Source of the DNA: UBA1231 sp045652765
Lineage (GTDB): Bacteria > Bacillota_I > Bacilli_A > ML615J-28 > CAG-313
Reading direction: 5' to 3'
Length of the DNA: 57,692 nt
NCBI GenBank assembly: GCA_045652765.1
Contig: JAZOLG010000044.1
Location: forward strand, 1 to 57,692
The notes under the pieces were generated by a model. It was not told where the DNA came from, ran no database searches, and saw only the letters and a list, made by a program, of their open reading frames with translations. The first letter of the stretch is position 1, and the number at the start of each line of letters is the position of its first letter. Position numbers and translations under genes: made by a program. This document shows, piece by piece, positions 26,605 through 35,410 of this stretch.

Positions 26605-26934
26605 TTATAAACTGATAAAATTAATTCTTTCAACATAAATACTTGGTATTTTTATATTAATTTGTTCCCCCTTATCATTTATTATTTTTTCGTCTTTTGT
26701 TATTAGATGTCCTCTAACTGCGACAGTTGATCCCTTATTACAATATTCAACCATATTTTGTGCCATAGCATTCCATACGGAACAATTAATAAAATATGTT
26801 TCGTACTCACCATCCATATTTTTAAATGGACGTTGTACAGCAATTGCAAAGTGACCAACAATTTGACCATTTTCTAGTGTTCTAAGAACGGGTTTGTCTG
26901 TCATTTTTCCGATTAATAAAACTAAATTAAACAT
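26605..26934 (-). CDS. Short single-stranded DNA-binding protein (SSB-like)
   Basis: An OB-fold SSB domain starting MFNLVLLIGKMTDKP, with FAIAVQRPF, YFINCSVWNAMAQNMVEY, KGSTVAVRGHL and a C-terminal strand IYVERINFISL. The start is ATG 26934, with GGAGG 4 nt upstream; the frame to 27012 has no signal. At 109 residues it ends right after the OB fold and lacks the Gly/Pro-rich linker and acidic DDxPF tip of replicative SSB. It is more likely an accessory SSB for competence, stress or sporulation, or a PriB-like protein, than the main SSB. Confidence 0.85.
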   Translation of the reverse strand: MFNLVLLIGKMTDKPVLRTLENGQIVGHFAIAVQRPFKNMDGEYETYFINCSVWNAMAQNMVEYCNKGSTVAVRGHLITKDEKIINDKGEQINIKIPSIYVERINFISL

Positions 26935-27178
26935 TTTTCCTCCATAAATATATTTATCAATAGGTTGCACTAAAATTATAACATTATATAACATATTATT
27001 AAAATTTCCCATTTTATATTTATTAATGCCAAAAATGATTATTCAAGAAAAACTATTCAGAATTTAAATTAAATTTTAATATTATTCATTTAACAATGTA
27101 TTATTTTATTAAAACTTTTTAATAAGCAAAAAGTTATATTTTTTTAATAATTGGAAAAACTACAAATAGGTGATACTT

Positions 27179-28207
27179 TTGGAAAATAATAAACGAATAT
27201 CCAACATTTACATTTATTTAATTATGTTATATTACAATTTAAACTTTGCAAGTATATGTTATTCTTCATTAATCATGCAAGATTTCTCAAAAATATCTTG
27301 GATGGTACCTTTATTTAGTTTAATATTTGTTTTTATACTCATTTTATTCTATAAACCCACAAATGACATTGAAAGCCTAAAAAACAAAACATTTTTTAAA
27401 ATTTTCTTATTATTAAATTCACTTATCCACAATATTGTGCTTATTTATATATCTAGTCAATTAATGGGTATTAATTTTTATCAGTTAACACCAGTTAGTC
27501 TATTCGCAATTATCACAATTATACTTACTTGTTTTTTATCATTTCTAGATATTGCTAAATTATTAAGATTAGCATTAATACTGATTACTGGATTAATCTG
27601 GTTTGTACCTTTTATATTTGATTTTGAATATAATAATAATTTAAATATGGAACTGTTTGGATCTATTAACATTAATCTCTTAAAAGGATTATACTATATA
27701 ACGATTTGTACCGACTTATTTTTGTATACTTTATATAATAAGGAATACAAATCACCAATTAGTAAAAAAGGATTAATAATTGTATCTTCAATTATAATGA
27801 TTAGCGCAAGTATGCAAATTATCGATAGTTTTACGCTTGTTAATTATCGATATTATGAAGGTTTACAAATGCCTTCTATCAATAGGTATTTTAGTCATCA
27901 AGGAAAAAGATTTTTTGAGCATTTTGATATTCTTCTTCTTTTTCTAACATTAACAACCACATTTTATAAAGTACCTTTCAATGTAATTACCATTAAAGAT
28001 ACATTAAATAAAAAATATCATAAATATTTTGTTTTGTCATACTTCTTAATTTTATTACCTTTAGTCTTTTTCTTAATATTAAATTATCAATATTTACGTA
28101 TTTTAGCAATGATTTTATCAATAACCACTTTTATATTAACTTCAACAATTATTATATATTCGAGATGGAGGAAAATCGATGTATCAACAGATTATCAATC
28201 GAATTAA
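27179..28207 (+). CDS. gerAB: Spore germination permease GerAB
   Basis: An integral membrane protein with about ten hydrophobic segments, of the amino-acid-permease-like endospore germination family. The PSINRYFSHQGKRFFEHFDI stretch and the final helices match GerAB layout. Position before GerAA and GerAC supports the call more than any one motif does. The start is probably TTG 27179, because AGGTGA lies 5 nt before it; GTG 27170 is inside the SD. It overlaps gerAA by 29 nt. In spores the A/B/C receptor complex sits in the inner membrane and senses nutrients. Confidence 0.82.
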   Translation: MENNKRISNIYIYLIMLYYNLNFASICYSSLIMQDFSKISWMVPLFSLIFVFILILFYKPTNDIESLKNKTFFKIFLLLNSLIHNIVLIYISSQLMGINFYQLTPVSLFAIITIILTCFLSFLDIAKLLRLALILITGLIWFVPFIFDFEYNNNLNMELFGSININLLKGLYYITICTDLFLYTLYNKEYKSPISKKGLIIVSSIIMISASMQIIDSFTLVNYRYYEGLQMPSINRYFSHQGKRFFEHFDILLLFLTLTTTFYKVPFNVITIKDTLNKKYHKYFVLSYFLILLPLVFFLILNYQYLRILAMILSITTFILTSTIIIYSRWRKIDVSTDYQSN

Positions 28208-29528
28208 AACAAGTGATGAGATAATAACAAAAGAATTTACTCTTGATAATAGTAGGCTTTTATTAATTTATTCATCAAATATTGGTGATATTAAAGAATT
28301 TAACAACTACTACCTTAACAAAATAAACCAAAATAATATCAATGAATTAGATAATGCATTTCCTGGAATAGTTAATGAATGTAAAAATCACCAAAAAATA
28401 TTTGACGATATTATGAATGGTGAACTAATTCTTTATATTAATGAATCAAAAGCATTTAAATTTAATTTACCAATTAATAATTCAAGGCAAACTGAAAGTT
28501 CAGTACTTGATCCGATTGATTTATTTTCATCACAAGATGGATTTGTTGAGAGTTTAGATAAAAATATCGCTTTATTACGAAAACATTTAACTAATCAAGA
28601 TGTTAAAATAGAGTATCATAATTTAAATACAACGTCTTCTAATAAGATTGCGATAATATCTTTAGAAAAAAATAAAAATAGAAATGAAAAAATCAAACAA
28701 CAATTAGATACAATTTCTGAAAAGAATATAACATCTATTAATACAATTAATAAAAAGTTTCAAAAATCACATCTTGTTCCTATGACATTATCAACTAGTT
28801 CACCGCAAAATGTAGCTTTATCAATAATAAAAGGTAAAACTGCTATTATTTTAGATGGTTCTCCTGTTGTATCGATTGTACCGGTTAATCTATTTTTATT
28901 TTCAACAATGAAAACAGATGTCAATACACCTATTTACTATTCTCTTTTTTCTAGGTTTCTAGTTTTAATGTTTCTAATTGTTTCAGTCTTTCTATTAGGT
29001 TTTTATGTAGCGTTAATCAATTATCATACAAGTAGTTTAACGATATATTCGTTATCCAATTTAAAACTTACTGAAAAAGGAACTACACTTCCAATGTTTC
29101 TAGAAATTTCAATCATTCTAATGTTATTTGAACTATATCGATATGCAACTAGTAGATCATCTAGTGGTTATATTCAAAATATCATTATCTTTTTAGGCGG
29201 TTTATTTATAGGACAAAACGCAATAAAAAGCGGATTAATTGGACCTTTAATTTTATTATTAACTTCAGTATGTTATTTATCAACTTTTGCATTTACTAAC
29301 AATTTACATTTAATAACCACAATATCACTTTCAAGAATTCTGGTAATATCATTTTCATATTTTTTAGGTCTTTATGGATTCTTTTTAGCCGCAATATTAA
29401 TATTTACATATTTATTATCTGTCAAATCATTTGACGAACTTTATTTCTTTGATCCAAGTATTCCAATAAAAAGAAAAGTAAAACAATATTTTACACCTAA
29501 AGAAGGTGATACACTTGAGAAGAATTAA
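28179..29528 (+). CDS. gerAA: Spore germination receptor subunit GerAA
   Basis: A soluble N-terminal domain (about 1-240) with the family motifs SSVLDPIDLFSSQDGFVESL and KGKTAIILDGSPVVSIVPVN is followed by a membrane domain of four to six helices. The GSP motif and GGLFIGQNAIKSGLIGPLI are typical of GerAA/SpoVAF. A short C-terminal cytoplasmic tail completes it. Length is 449. GGAGG precedes the ATG inside gerAB, and the 3' end overlaps gerAC. It forms the A subunit of the receptor that starts germination. Confidence 0.93.
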   Translation: MYQQIINRIKTSDEIITKEFTLDNSRLLLIYSSNIGDIKEFNNYYLNKINQNNINELDNAFPGIVNECKNHQKIFDDIMNGELILYINESKAFKFNLPINNSRQTESSVLDPIDLFSSQDGFVESLDKNIALLRKHLTNQDVKIEYHNLNTTSSNKIAIISLEKNKNRNEKIKQQLDTISEKNITSINTINKKFQKSHLVPMTLSTSSPQNVALSIIKGKTAIILDGSPVVSIVPVNLFLFSTMKTDVNTPIYYSLFSRFLVLMFLIVSVFLLGFYVALINYHTSSLTIYSLSNLKLTEKGTTLPMFLEISIILMLFELYRYATSRSSSGYIQNIIIFLGGLFIGQNAIKSGLIGPLILLLTSVCYLSTFAFTNNLHLITTISLSRILVISFSYFLGLYGFFLAAILIFTYLLSVKSFDELYFFDPSIPIKRKVKQYFTPKEGDTLEKN

Positions 29529-30570
29529 GTATTTAATATTCGTATTGATGCTTTTAACATTAACAGGATGCTATAGTTACGTTGAAATTCATGAAGTAAG
29601 TTTTGTTATAAGTTTTGGATTTGATTTTATAGAAAATGAAAATATGTTTGAAGTTACTGCCTATGTTATTAATAATGCCAATTTAACTCAAACCGAGACA
29701 TCTACTTCTTCAGAACATAATGCGTATATCGGTACCGCAAAAGGCAAAACAATTTCTAACGCAATTGAAGAAATTAATAAAAATCTAGATATTATATTAG
29801 AATTTAAGCACATTAAAACAGTTTTTATAAGCGAGCGCTTCATAAATAGTAAAAATTTAGAATATTTATATACATTTTTTAGAAATGGTCCTCTTTTTTA
29901 CCCAAATTTTGAAATATACATTACGCAAGAAACTATTAAGGATATTTATAAAGTACAAGTATTTGAAGAAACTACTTTATTCTATACATTATTAACTGGC
30001 CAAAAAAAAGCTCACAACTATAAAGTAGCAAACTTCTATGACTTCATTAATGATTATATTATCCCTAACTATTCAATAGGTTATCCACTAATTGAAGTCA
30101 ACAAAACAATCTTTGAAAATCAAAAGGAGCCACATCATACTCTAGAAAACAGTGGTATTATTTATTTTATAAATAATAGTCAAATTGAAGTGTTAAAATA
30201 TGTAGATTATCCTGGGTTATATTTAATTAACAATTTTACTGATTTAATTCTTAATCTAAAAGATTTAGAAATAGTAATCAATAATTATTTATTTAATTTA
30301 AGTTTAAATCCTAATAAACCTGATCAACTAATTGATATCGTAATAAAAGCTGATATTGCGTATGTTTATAGTGATACGATAGAAGATAAAATATTTAGCG
30401 AATATACAAAAAAATACTTCATCGAAGAAATCGATAAAGTATTTAAATATGCATATTCAATTGGAATTGATGTATTAAATATTAACTATTTACGAAAGTT
30501 AAAAAATCTACCAGAATGTGATATTTCTAACTATCAATTTAACTATACTATTGATGTTGTTCATCCTTAA
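29515..30570 (+). CDS. gerAC: Spore germination lipoprotein GerAC
   Basis: The C subunit of the receptor. The signal peptide with lipobox (LTLTGC, Cys19) is followed by VSFVISFGFDFIENENMFEVTA, as in the GerAC family, and a C-terminal domain with IDKVFKYAYSIGIDVLNI. TTG 29515 is the likely start, because AGGTGA sits 5 nt upstream, the same arrangement as gerAB; the GTG at 29506 lies within that SD. Length is 351. Its last 23 nt overlap antisense with the M16 gene at 30548. Confidence 0.88.
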   Translation: MRRIKYLIFVLMLLTLTGCYSYVEIHEVSFVISFGFDFIENENMFEVTAYVINNANLTQTETSTSSEHNAYIGTAKGKTISNAIEEINKNLDIILEFKHIKTVFISERFINSKNLEYLYTFFRNGPLFYPNFEIYITQETIKDIYKVQVFEETTLFYTLLTGQKKAHNYKVANFYDFINDYIIPNYSIGYPLIEVNKTIFENQKEPHHTLENSGIIYFINNSQIEVLKYVDYPGLYLINNFTDLILNLKDLEIVINNYLFNLSLNPNKPDQLIDIVIKADIAYVYSDTIEDKIFSEYTKKYFIEEIDKVFKYAYSIGIDVLNINYLRKLKNLPECDISNYQFNYTIDVVHP

Positions 30571-31825
30571 AAATAACAGTAGTAATTAATTTTTCAATAA
30601 AAAGTTCTTTCATTTTATTAACGTCATCCAAAGTTAAAGTTAATATTGCGTCAAAAATATCAAATAAAGATAAATTACAAAAACATGCATCTGTCAAGGA
30701 TGAAACATAATAATCTAAATTATTCATTTTTCTTATGTTAGACGCAAAAATCGTGTTTTTGTATCGATTAAAATTTTCTTCATCTAATAGATCCAAATTT
30801 AACATTTTATCTAGCACGATTCTTTCAAATTCTTGATAATTATGAGTATCACATGCAATCATAAAATAGCCAAATCCATCTTCAATTATTGATTCATAAA
30901 AAAATGAATTGTTAATAATTTCTTTATATGTTAACTCCTCATAAAATCTTGAAGTTTCATCGAAATTATAATCAACTAATATTGCTAGTGCTAAATCATT
31001 TCTTAAATTATCTATTGACATGGAATTATTAACAGGTATTTTTAAATTTAATGCGATTTTTGGAATAGGAAGTTCGTAATTTATAACGAGCTTCTTTTTA
31101 TTTACATCCTTACTTTCAACGGGATAATTTCTTTTAATAACTTCAAAATCTCTAAATTTTTTTAAAGATTGTTCATATTTAATAGTTTCAATCATTTCAT
31201 TTAAATCGAAATTACCAACTAAAACTAAACACATATTACTAGGATGATAAAAAGTATCATAACAAATATCAAGTATTTCTTTATTAATCAATCTAACAGA
31301 TTCAACACTACCAGATATTTCATTTCGAACATTACAATTAGTATATAAACTTTTCAAGCATTCATTATAATGAACACTATTCGGCAAATTTTCATACATT
31401 TTTATTTCATTAATAATGCTACTTCTTTCATTATCAATTGTTTCATTTGAATAATTCTTTGTTTGAACTAGTTCAAATAGCAACTTTGTACAAGCAATTG
31501 GATTTTCTAAAGTGTTGAACATATAAACTGTTCGATCAAAAGTCGTAAATGCATTGCATTCGGCACCTAGTTCTGCAAATCTTAGACTAATATCATTTTT
31601 TTGTTTAAACATCTCATGTTCTAAATAATGGGCAGCACCGTTTGGAACTTTAACAAATTCTTGTTTAAAAGGAGGAATGAATTCAAGATCTAACGAGCCA
31701 AAATTTACACTAATTGAACCATAAGTTTTCTTATAATCAGGTTTAGTCATTAAGTAAATCTCTAGGCCATTAGTAAGTTTCTCATAATAATATTCTTCAT
31801 GCCATTTATCACTTCGAATTATCAT
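30548..31825 (-). CDS. M16 zinc metallopeptidase (YmfH-like, catalytic partner)
   Basis: Pitrilysin-family protein with an intact inverted zinc motif HYLEH near residue 70 and the downstream Glu region. It has the M16 fold order VSVNFGSLDLEF, AAHYLEHEMF, ECNAFTTFDRTVYMF. It pairs with the upstream gene, which lacks HxxEH, like B. subtilis YmfF-YmfH and many active/inactive M16 heterodimers. The start is ATG 31825 (9 nt after GGAGG) or ATG 31831 (3 nt); 31825 is preferred. It overlaps the upstream gene by about 17 nt. Confidence 0.88.
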   Translation of the reverse strand: MIIRSDKWHEEYYYEKLTNGLEIYLMTKPDYKKTYGSISVNFGSLDLEFIPPFKQEFVKVPNGAAHYLEHEMFKQKNDISLRFAELGAECNAFTTFDRTVYMFNTLENPIACTKLLFELVQTKNYSNETIDNERSSIINEIKMYENLPNSVHYNECLKSLYTNCNVRNEISGSVESVRLINKEILDICYDTFYHPSNMCLVLVGNFDLNEMIETIKYEQSLKKFRDFEVIKRNYPVESKDVNKKKLVINYELPIPKIALNLKIPVNNSMSIDNLRNDLALAILVDYNFDETSRFYEELTYKEIINNSFFYESIIEDGFGYFMIACDTHNYQEFERIVLDKMLNLDLLDEENFNRYKNTIFASNIRKMNNLDYYVSSLTDACFCNLSLFDIFDAILTLTLDDVNKMKELFIEKLITTVIFKDEQHQ

Positions 31826-33074
31826 GTGCATCTTCCTCCCCTACCAATAAGACTGTATCAAGGTTTAAATAATATGCAGCAGAAATTAATTCTTCTACTT
31901 TAATATTATTTATTCGATCAATTTTTAATTGATTGCTAATGGTTTTGTTCGGATAAAAATATTTTTGGTTTACAATTTCAATTAAACTAATTAAATTATC
32001 TTCGGCTTCCATTTGCTCACTAATCATTTGTTTTTTAACAGCATTTAATAGTTCCCAATCAATAACACCTTTTTTTACATCATTAATACATTCTATTACT
32101 AAATCCATAACTAAATTATAATCTTTATATTCAAATCCACTATTAATAATCATTACACCTTTATACCAATCATACTCAGATCCAATAGTGTAAACTAAAT
32201 TATGTTCTTCACGTATTTTTCTAATAAAAAGTGAATCAAAACCTCCACCCAAATATTTATTCAATAAGCACATTGCAAAATACAATTTTGAATCAACCCT
32301 AATATCTACACGGTAACCCATTATTAATAATGATTGAGGAATCGAAGATGAAACTTTTTCAAAATTTACCTTTTCGATTTTTTTAGTATCATAATCATTT
32401 AACTCATACGATACATTAATATTTTCAGGTACTTCATGAAATAATTCAATTATTTTTTCTTGTTTTAAATCGCCTATAACAAAACCAAATTTCGTTGATG
32501 ACATTAATTTGTCATAAGCTTTTGTTAGAGATTCAATTGTAACAATATTAATTTCATCAACATCAGCTTCTAAATGATTCAAATAATTTTCGTTTTTAAA
32601 CATTTTTTCATAAAATTTAATACTTGATGCGTATAAAACATTTGACATTTTACTTTCGTATGATTCAATATAAATCTTTTTTTCTTTTTCTAATATTTCT
32701 TTAGTAATTGTTTTCTTAGAAAATACAACTTCCATAAATAATTTAAAAGCATTATCTATTAAATCAATATTATTTGGAATGTACTTATCTGATATAGTAT
32801 GCAAATAAAAAGAAATTTGTAAAATTTTTCCTTTTTTTTCAAAATTATAAAATATTTGTGTATCGTACAATTCATTTAATTTAAACGCAAATTCTCGTTC
32901 AGTATTAAATGACTTTGTTTGTTTTGTAAACATTTGTGCTAATAGTGTTAGTTCTGGTAAATATTCATGAGATAATGGCATAACAAAAGAAAATCCAAAA
33001 AGATTAGTTTTGAATTTATTTGTAGATAAATGATAAATAGGTGTGTTATTAATTAAAAACTCATTTATTTGCAT
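31809..33074 (-). CDS. M16 peptidase-like protein lacking HxxEH (YmfF-like)
   Basis: Same two-domain M16 architecture, but the position of the zinc motif reads LLAQMFTKQTK, without HxxEH. It should be the non-catalytic half of a heterodimer with the YmfH-like protein. Later family landmarks are present: CLLNKYLGGGFDSLFIRKI and REEHNLVYTIGSEYDW. ATG 33074 is preferred because GGAG lies 7 nt upstream. A TATAAT (33092-33097, minus strand) is next to the deoD terminator, suggesting a new transcript starts here. Confidence 0.85.
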   Translation of the reverse strand: MQINEFLINNTPIYHLSTNKFKTNLFGFSFVMPLSHEYLPELTLLAQMFTKQTKSFNTEREFAFKLNELYDTQIFYNFEKKGKILQISFYLHTISDKYIPNNIDLIDNAFKLFMEVVFSKKTITKEILEKEKKIYIESYESKMSNVLYASSIKFYEKMFKNENYLNHLEADVDEINIVTIESLTKAYDKLMSSTKFGFVIGDLKQEKIIELFHEVPENINVSYELNDYDTKKIEKVNFEKVSSSIPQSLLIMGYRVDIRVDSKLYFAMCLLNKYLGGGFDSLFIRKIREEHNLVYTIGSEYDWYKGVMIINSGFEYKDYNLVMDLVIECINDVKKGVIDWELLNAVKKQMISEQMEAEDNLISLIEIVNQKYFYPNKTISNQLKIDRINNIKVEELISAAYYLNLDTVLLVGEEDAHDNSK

Positions 33075-33103
33075 AAAACGCTCCATTATCTATTATAATA
33101 GTT

Positions 33104-33129
33104 AAAATGGCCTAATTCTAGGCCATTTT
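33104..33129 (-). terminator. Terminator after deoD
   Basis: The arms AAAATGGCCTA (33104-33114) and TAGGCCATTTT (33119-33129) enclose a 4-nt loop, between deoD and the M16 pair. Confidence 0.8.
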
Positions 33130-33141
33130 TAAACTTTTTAC

Positions 33142-33870
33142 TTAGTTTTGTTTATTTATTAAGATACATGTATTTAAAGCTATTTCCATCATTTGATTGA
33201 AAGCTGTTTGACGTTGTTCTGATGTAGTTACCTTTGATGTAACTAATGAATCAGAAATTGTTAAAATACAAGCAGCATTTTTACCTAATACATTTGCATT
33301 ATGAAATAAAGCAAAAGATTCCATTTCTACACAAATGCAGCCTTTTTCTTTAAATAATCTCTCATGTACAGATTCTTGATGATAAAATACATCAGAAGAA
33401 TGAATTGTCCCTTTATGAAGTTTAATATTTAATGAATTGGCCGAAGCTTCAATAATTTCATTAAGTTTTGGACTTGATTCTAATGTATCGCTAGTTTCTT
33501 TTCCTTGAACATAAGCAAAAGTAGATTCACTGTATGCTTTTTCTGCAAGTACAACATCAAATAAATCTAAATCATCTGTATAAGCCCCAGCAGAACCAAT
33601 ACGAATAATATTTTCAACTCCATAGTTAGAAAATAATTCGTATGAATAAATACCAATACTTGGCATTCCCATTCCACTTCCCATAACTGATACTTTTTCG
33701 CCTTTATAATATCCAGTAAATCCAAGCATTCCACGAACATTATTAAAACATACTACATTTTCCAAATAAGTTTCTGCAATATATTTTGCACGTAAAGGAT
33801 CACCAGGCATCAAAACTGTCTTTGCGATAACATTTTCTTCTGTTACTTGAATATGAGGAGTTGCTTTCAT
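33142..33870 (-). CDS. deoD: Purine-nucleoside phosphorylase, DeoD type
   Basis: Hexameric trimeric-fold phosphorylase for inosine, guanosine and adenosine. Motifs are VLMPGDPLRAKYIAETYL, VVCFNNVRGMLGFTGYYKG, SGMGMPSIGIYSYELF, IRIGSAGAY, CVEMESFALF and ILTISDSLV with the catalytic Asp. Length is 242. ATG 33870 follows AAGGGG, within 2 nt of the deoC stop, so it is coupled with deoC. It supplies (deoxy)ribose 1-phosphate from purine nucleosides. Confidence 0.96.
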   Translation of the reverse strand: MKATPHIQVTEENVIAKTVLMPGDPLRAKYIAETYLENVVCFNNVRGMLGFTGYYKGEKVSVMGSGMGMPSIGIYSYELFSNYGVENIIRIGSAGAYTDDLDLFDVVLAEKAYSESTFAYVQGKETSDTLESSPKLNEIIEASANSLNIKLHKGTIHSSDVFYHQESVHERLFKEKGCICVEMESFALFHNANVLGKNAACILTISDSLVTSKVTTSEQRQTAFNQMMEIALNTCILINKQN

Positions 33871-33871
33871 A

Positions 33872-34534
33872 TTATTCCCCTTCTTGTGCATTATAAGCTT
33901 CTATAATTGCTATTCCACTTGAAGTACCAATACGAGTAGCACCAACTTTAATCATCGCAAGAGCATCATCTAACGTTTTAATTCCACCACTTGCTTTTAC
34001 TTCCATCTCCGGTGTAATGTTAGCTTTCATAGTAACAATATCTGTAATTAAAGCTCCACCTGTACCAAATCCAGTAGATGTTTTTACAAAATTAGCTTTG
34101 GCGCGCGCTGCTGCTAAAGTACAAGCTACTTTTTCATCTTCTGATAAATAGCAAGTTTCTAAAATTACTTTAACAGTATTACCTCCTGCTGCACCAACAA
34201 CAAGACGAATTTCATCTTCAATATATTTATAATCATGTTCTTTTGCTTTAGCAACATTGATTACCATATCGATTTCTTGTGCACCATTTTTTACTGCGTC
34301 TAATGTTTCTAACATCTTTACTTCTTTTGTATTTGCTCCTAGAGGAAAACCAATAACTGTGCAAACCAATACATCACTATCAGCTAATAATTCGCTAGCA
34401 AGTTTAACGTTTGCCGGATTAACACATACACTCTTAAAATCATATTGAATTGCTTCATTACAAAGTTTTTCAATATCTTTGCTTGTAGCAAATGCTTTTA
34501 AGATAGTATGATCGATCATTTTATTTAATTTCAT
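33872..34534 (-). CDS. deoC: Deoxyribose-phosphate aldolase
   Basis: Cleaves deoxyribose 5-phosphate to glyceraldehyde 3-phosphate and acetaldehyde. It has the DHTILKAFAT start, CVNPANVKLASELL, VIGFPLGANTKEVKM, EIDMVINVAKAK, VKVILETCYLSEDEKV, and the Schiff-base Lys in FVKTSTGFGTGGA. KASGGIKTLDDALAMIKVGA near the end is also typical. Length is 220. ATG 34534 has AGGAGAT upstream. deoB (phosphopentomutase) is not in the window. Confidence 0.97.
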   Translation of the reverse strand: MKLNKMIDHTILKAFATSKDIEKLCNEAIQYDFKSVCVNPANVKLASELLADSDVLVCTVIGFPLGANTKEVKMLETLDAVKNGAQEIDMVINVAKAKEHDYKYIEDEIRLVVGAAGGNTVKVILETCYLSEDEKVACTLAAARAKANFVKTSTGFGTGGALITDIVTMKANITPEMEVKASGGIKTLDDALAMIKVGATRIGTSSGIAIIEAYNAQEGE

Positions 34535-34544
34535 TTTATATCTC

Positions 34545-35402
34545 CTAATTTTCAATTACTTGAATAATACTAATTTCTTTAAAATTACTATCCACTTGAT
34601 ATTTTTTTAGTTTTTTCACGCGTTTAGTAACTTTTTTAACACCTTTAGATGTTAACATTAATAAACTATGAGTTGGTAAATAGTTTTTAAGTTCATACAT
34701 GTAACGTTCAGTAAGTTTAAAGAATATATTAGTAGGAACCAAAATCTTTTCGCCAAACTCTATAATTCTAATATAATCTAGATGAGGAGGGAAAAGTAAT
34801 GTTTGTCCAACTTCCCAGTCAACTGTTAAGACACAGTTTTTACTTTCTTTGTTTGCTAACATTACATATTCTGCCATATGAATATTTTCTTTAACTTTTT
34901 CTTTTAAAAATGGAATAACTTGTTGATAATTACACATATGCGTAATTATTTCACCAGGCAAAGTAAAATATTCATATTCAGGATTTTGTTCGATAAATTT
35001 TTGACGATTTTCACTATAAACTTTCATCATTTTTAGCATATCAAACTTTTCAGCATCAGTAGCACCATCATAATAAATGTCAAATTGAAATTTTTGACAT
35101 AAATTATCAATAACTGATAAAACTTGTCGTGAGACAGGTTCAGGTAATATTTCTGGAATTTCAACTAGAAAACGAATGTTGACATATTGAGCACTAATGC
35201 TATAAATATTACTAACTCTTGAACGTTTAGTAATGTAGAATGGATATTTTAAGTTAAATAGTTCATCATGATATACGATTGATACTTGTTCATCATCAGA
35301 AGTTACTACACAATTAGGTAATTCTTCAAAATGAAGAAATAAATCAGCGTAATCAAAACGTTCTAAATTTCGATTCCGAAAAAAATGTATTACCATTGCC
35401 AT
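34545..35402 (-). CDS. Conserved-looking protein of unknown function, 285 aa
   Basis: I do not recognise this protein. It is soluble, without signal peptide or membrane helix, with alternating beta-rich segments in the first half and LPEPVSRQVLSVIDNLCQKF in the middle. LTVDWEVGQTLLFPPHLDYI follows, and the C-terminus is strongly basic (KGVKKVTKRVKKLKKY). AGGT precedes the ATG by 6 nt. It lies 8 nt after ileS and 10 nt before deoC on the same strand, so it is likely co-transcribed with ileS. The basic tail hints at nucleic acid or membrane-surface contact (inference only). Confidence 0.7.
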   Translation of the reverse strand: MAMVIHFFRNRNLERFDYADLFLHFEELPNCVVTSDDEQVSIVYHDELFNLKYPFYITKRSRVSNIYSISAQYVNIRFLVEIPEILPEPVSRQVLSVIDNLCQKFQFDIYYDGATDAEKFDMLKMMKVYSENRQKFIEQNPEYEYFTLPGEIITHMCNYQQVIPFLKEKVKENIHMAEYVMLANKESKNCVLTVDWEVGQTLLFPPHLDYIRIIEFGEKILVPTNIFFKLTERYMYELKNYLPTHSLLMLTSKGVKKVTKRVKKLKKYQVDSNFKEISIIQVIEN

Positions 35403-35410
35403 CTTGATAC

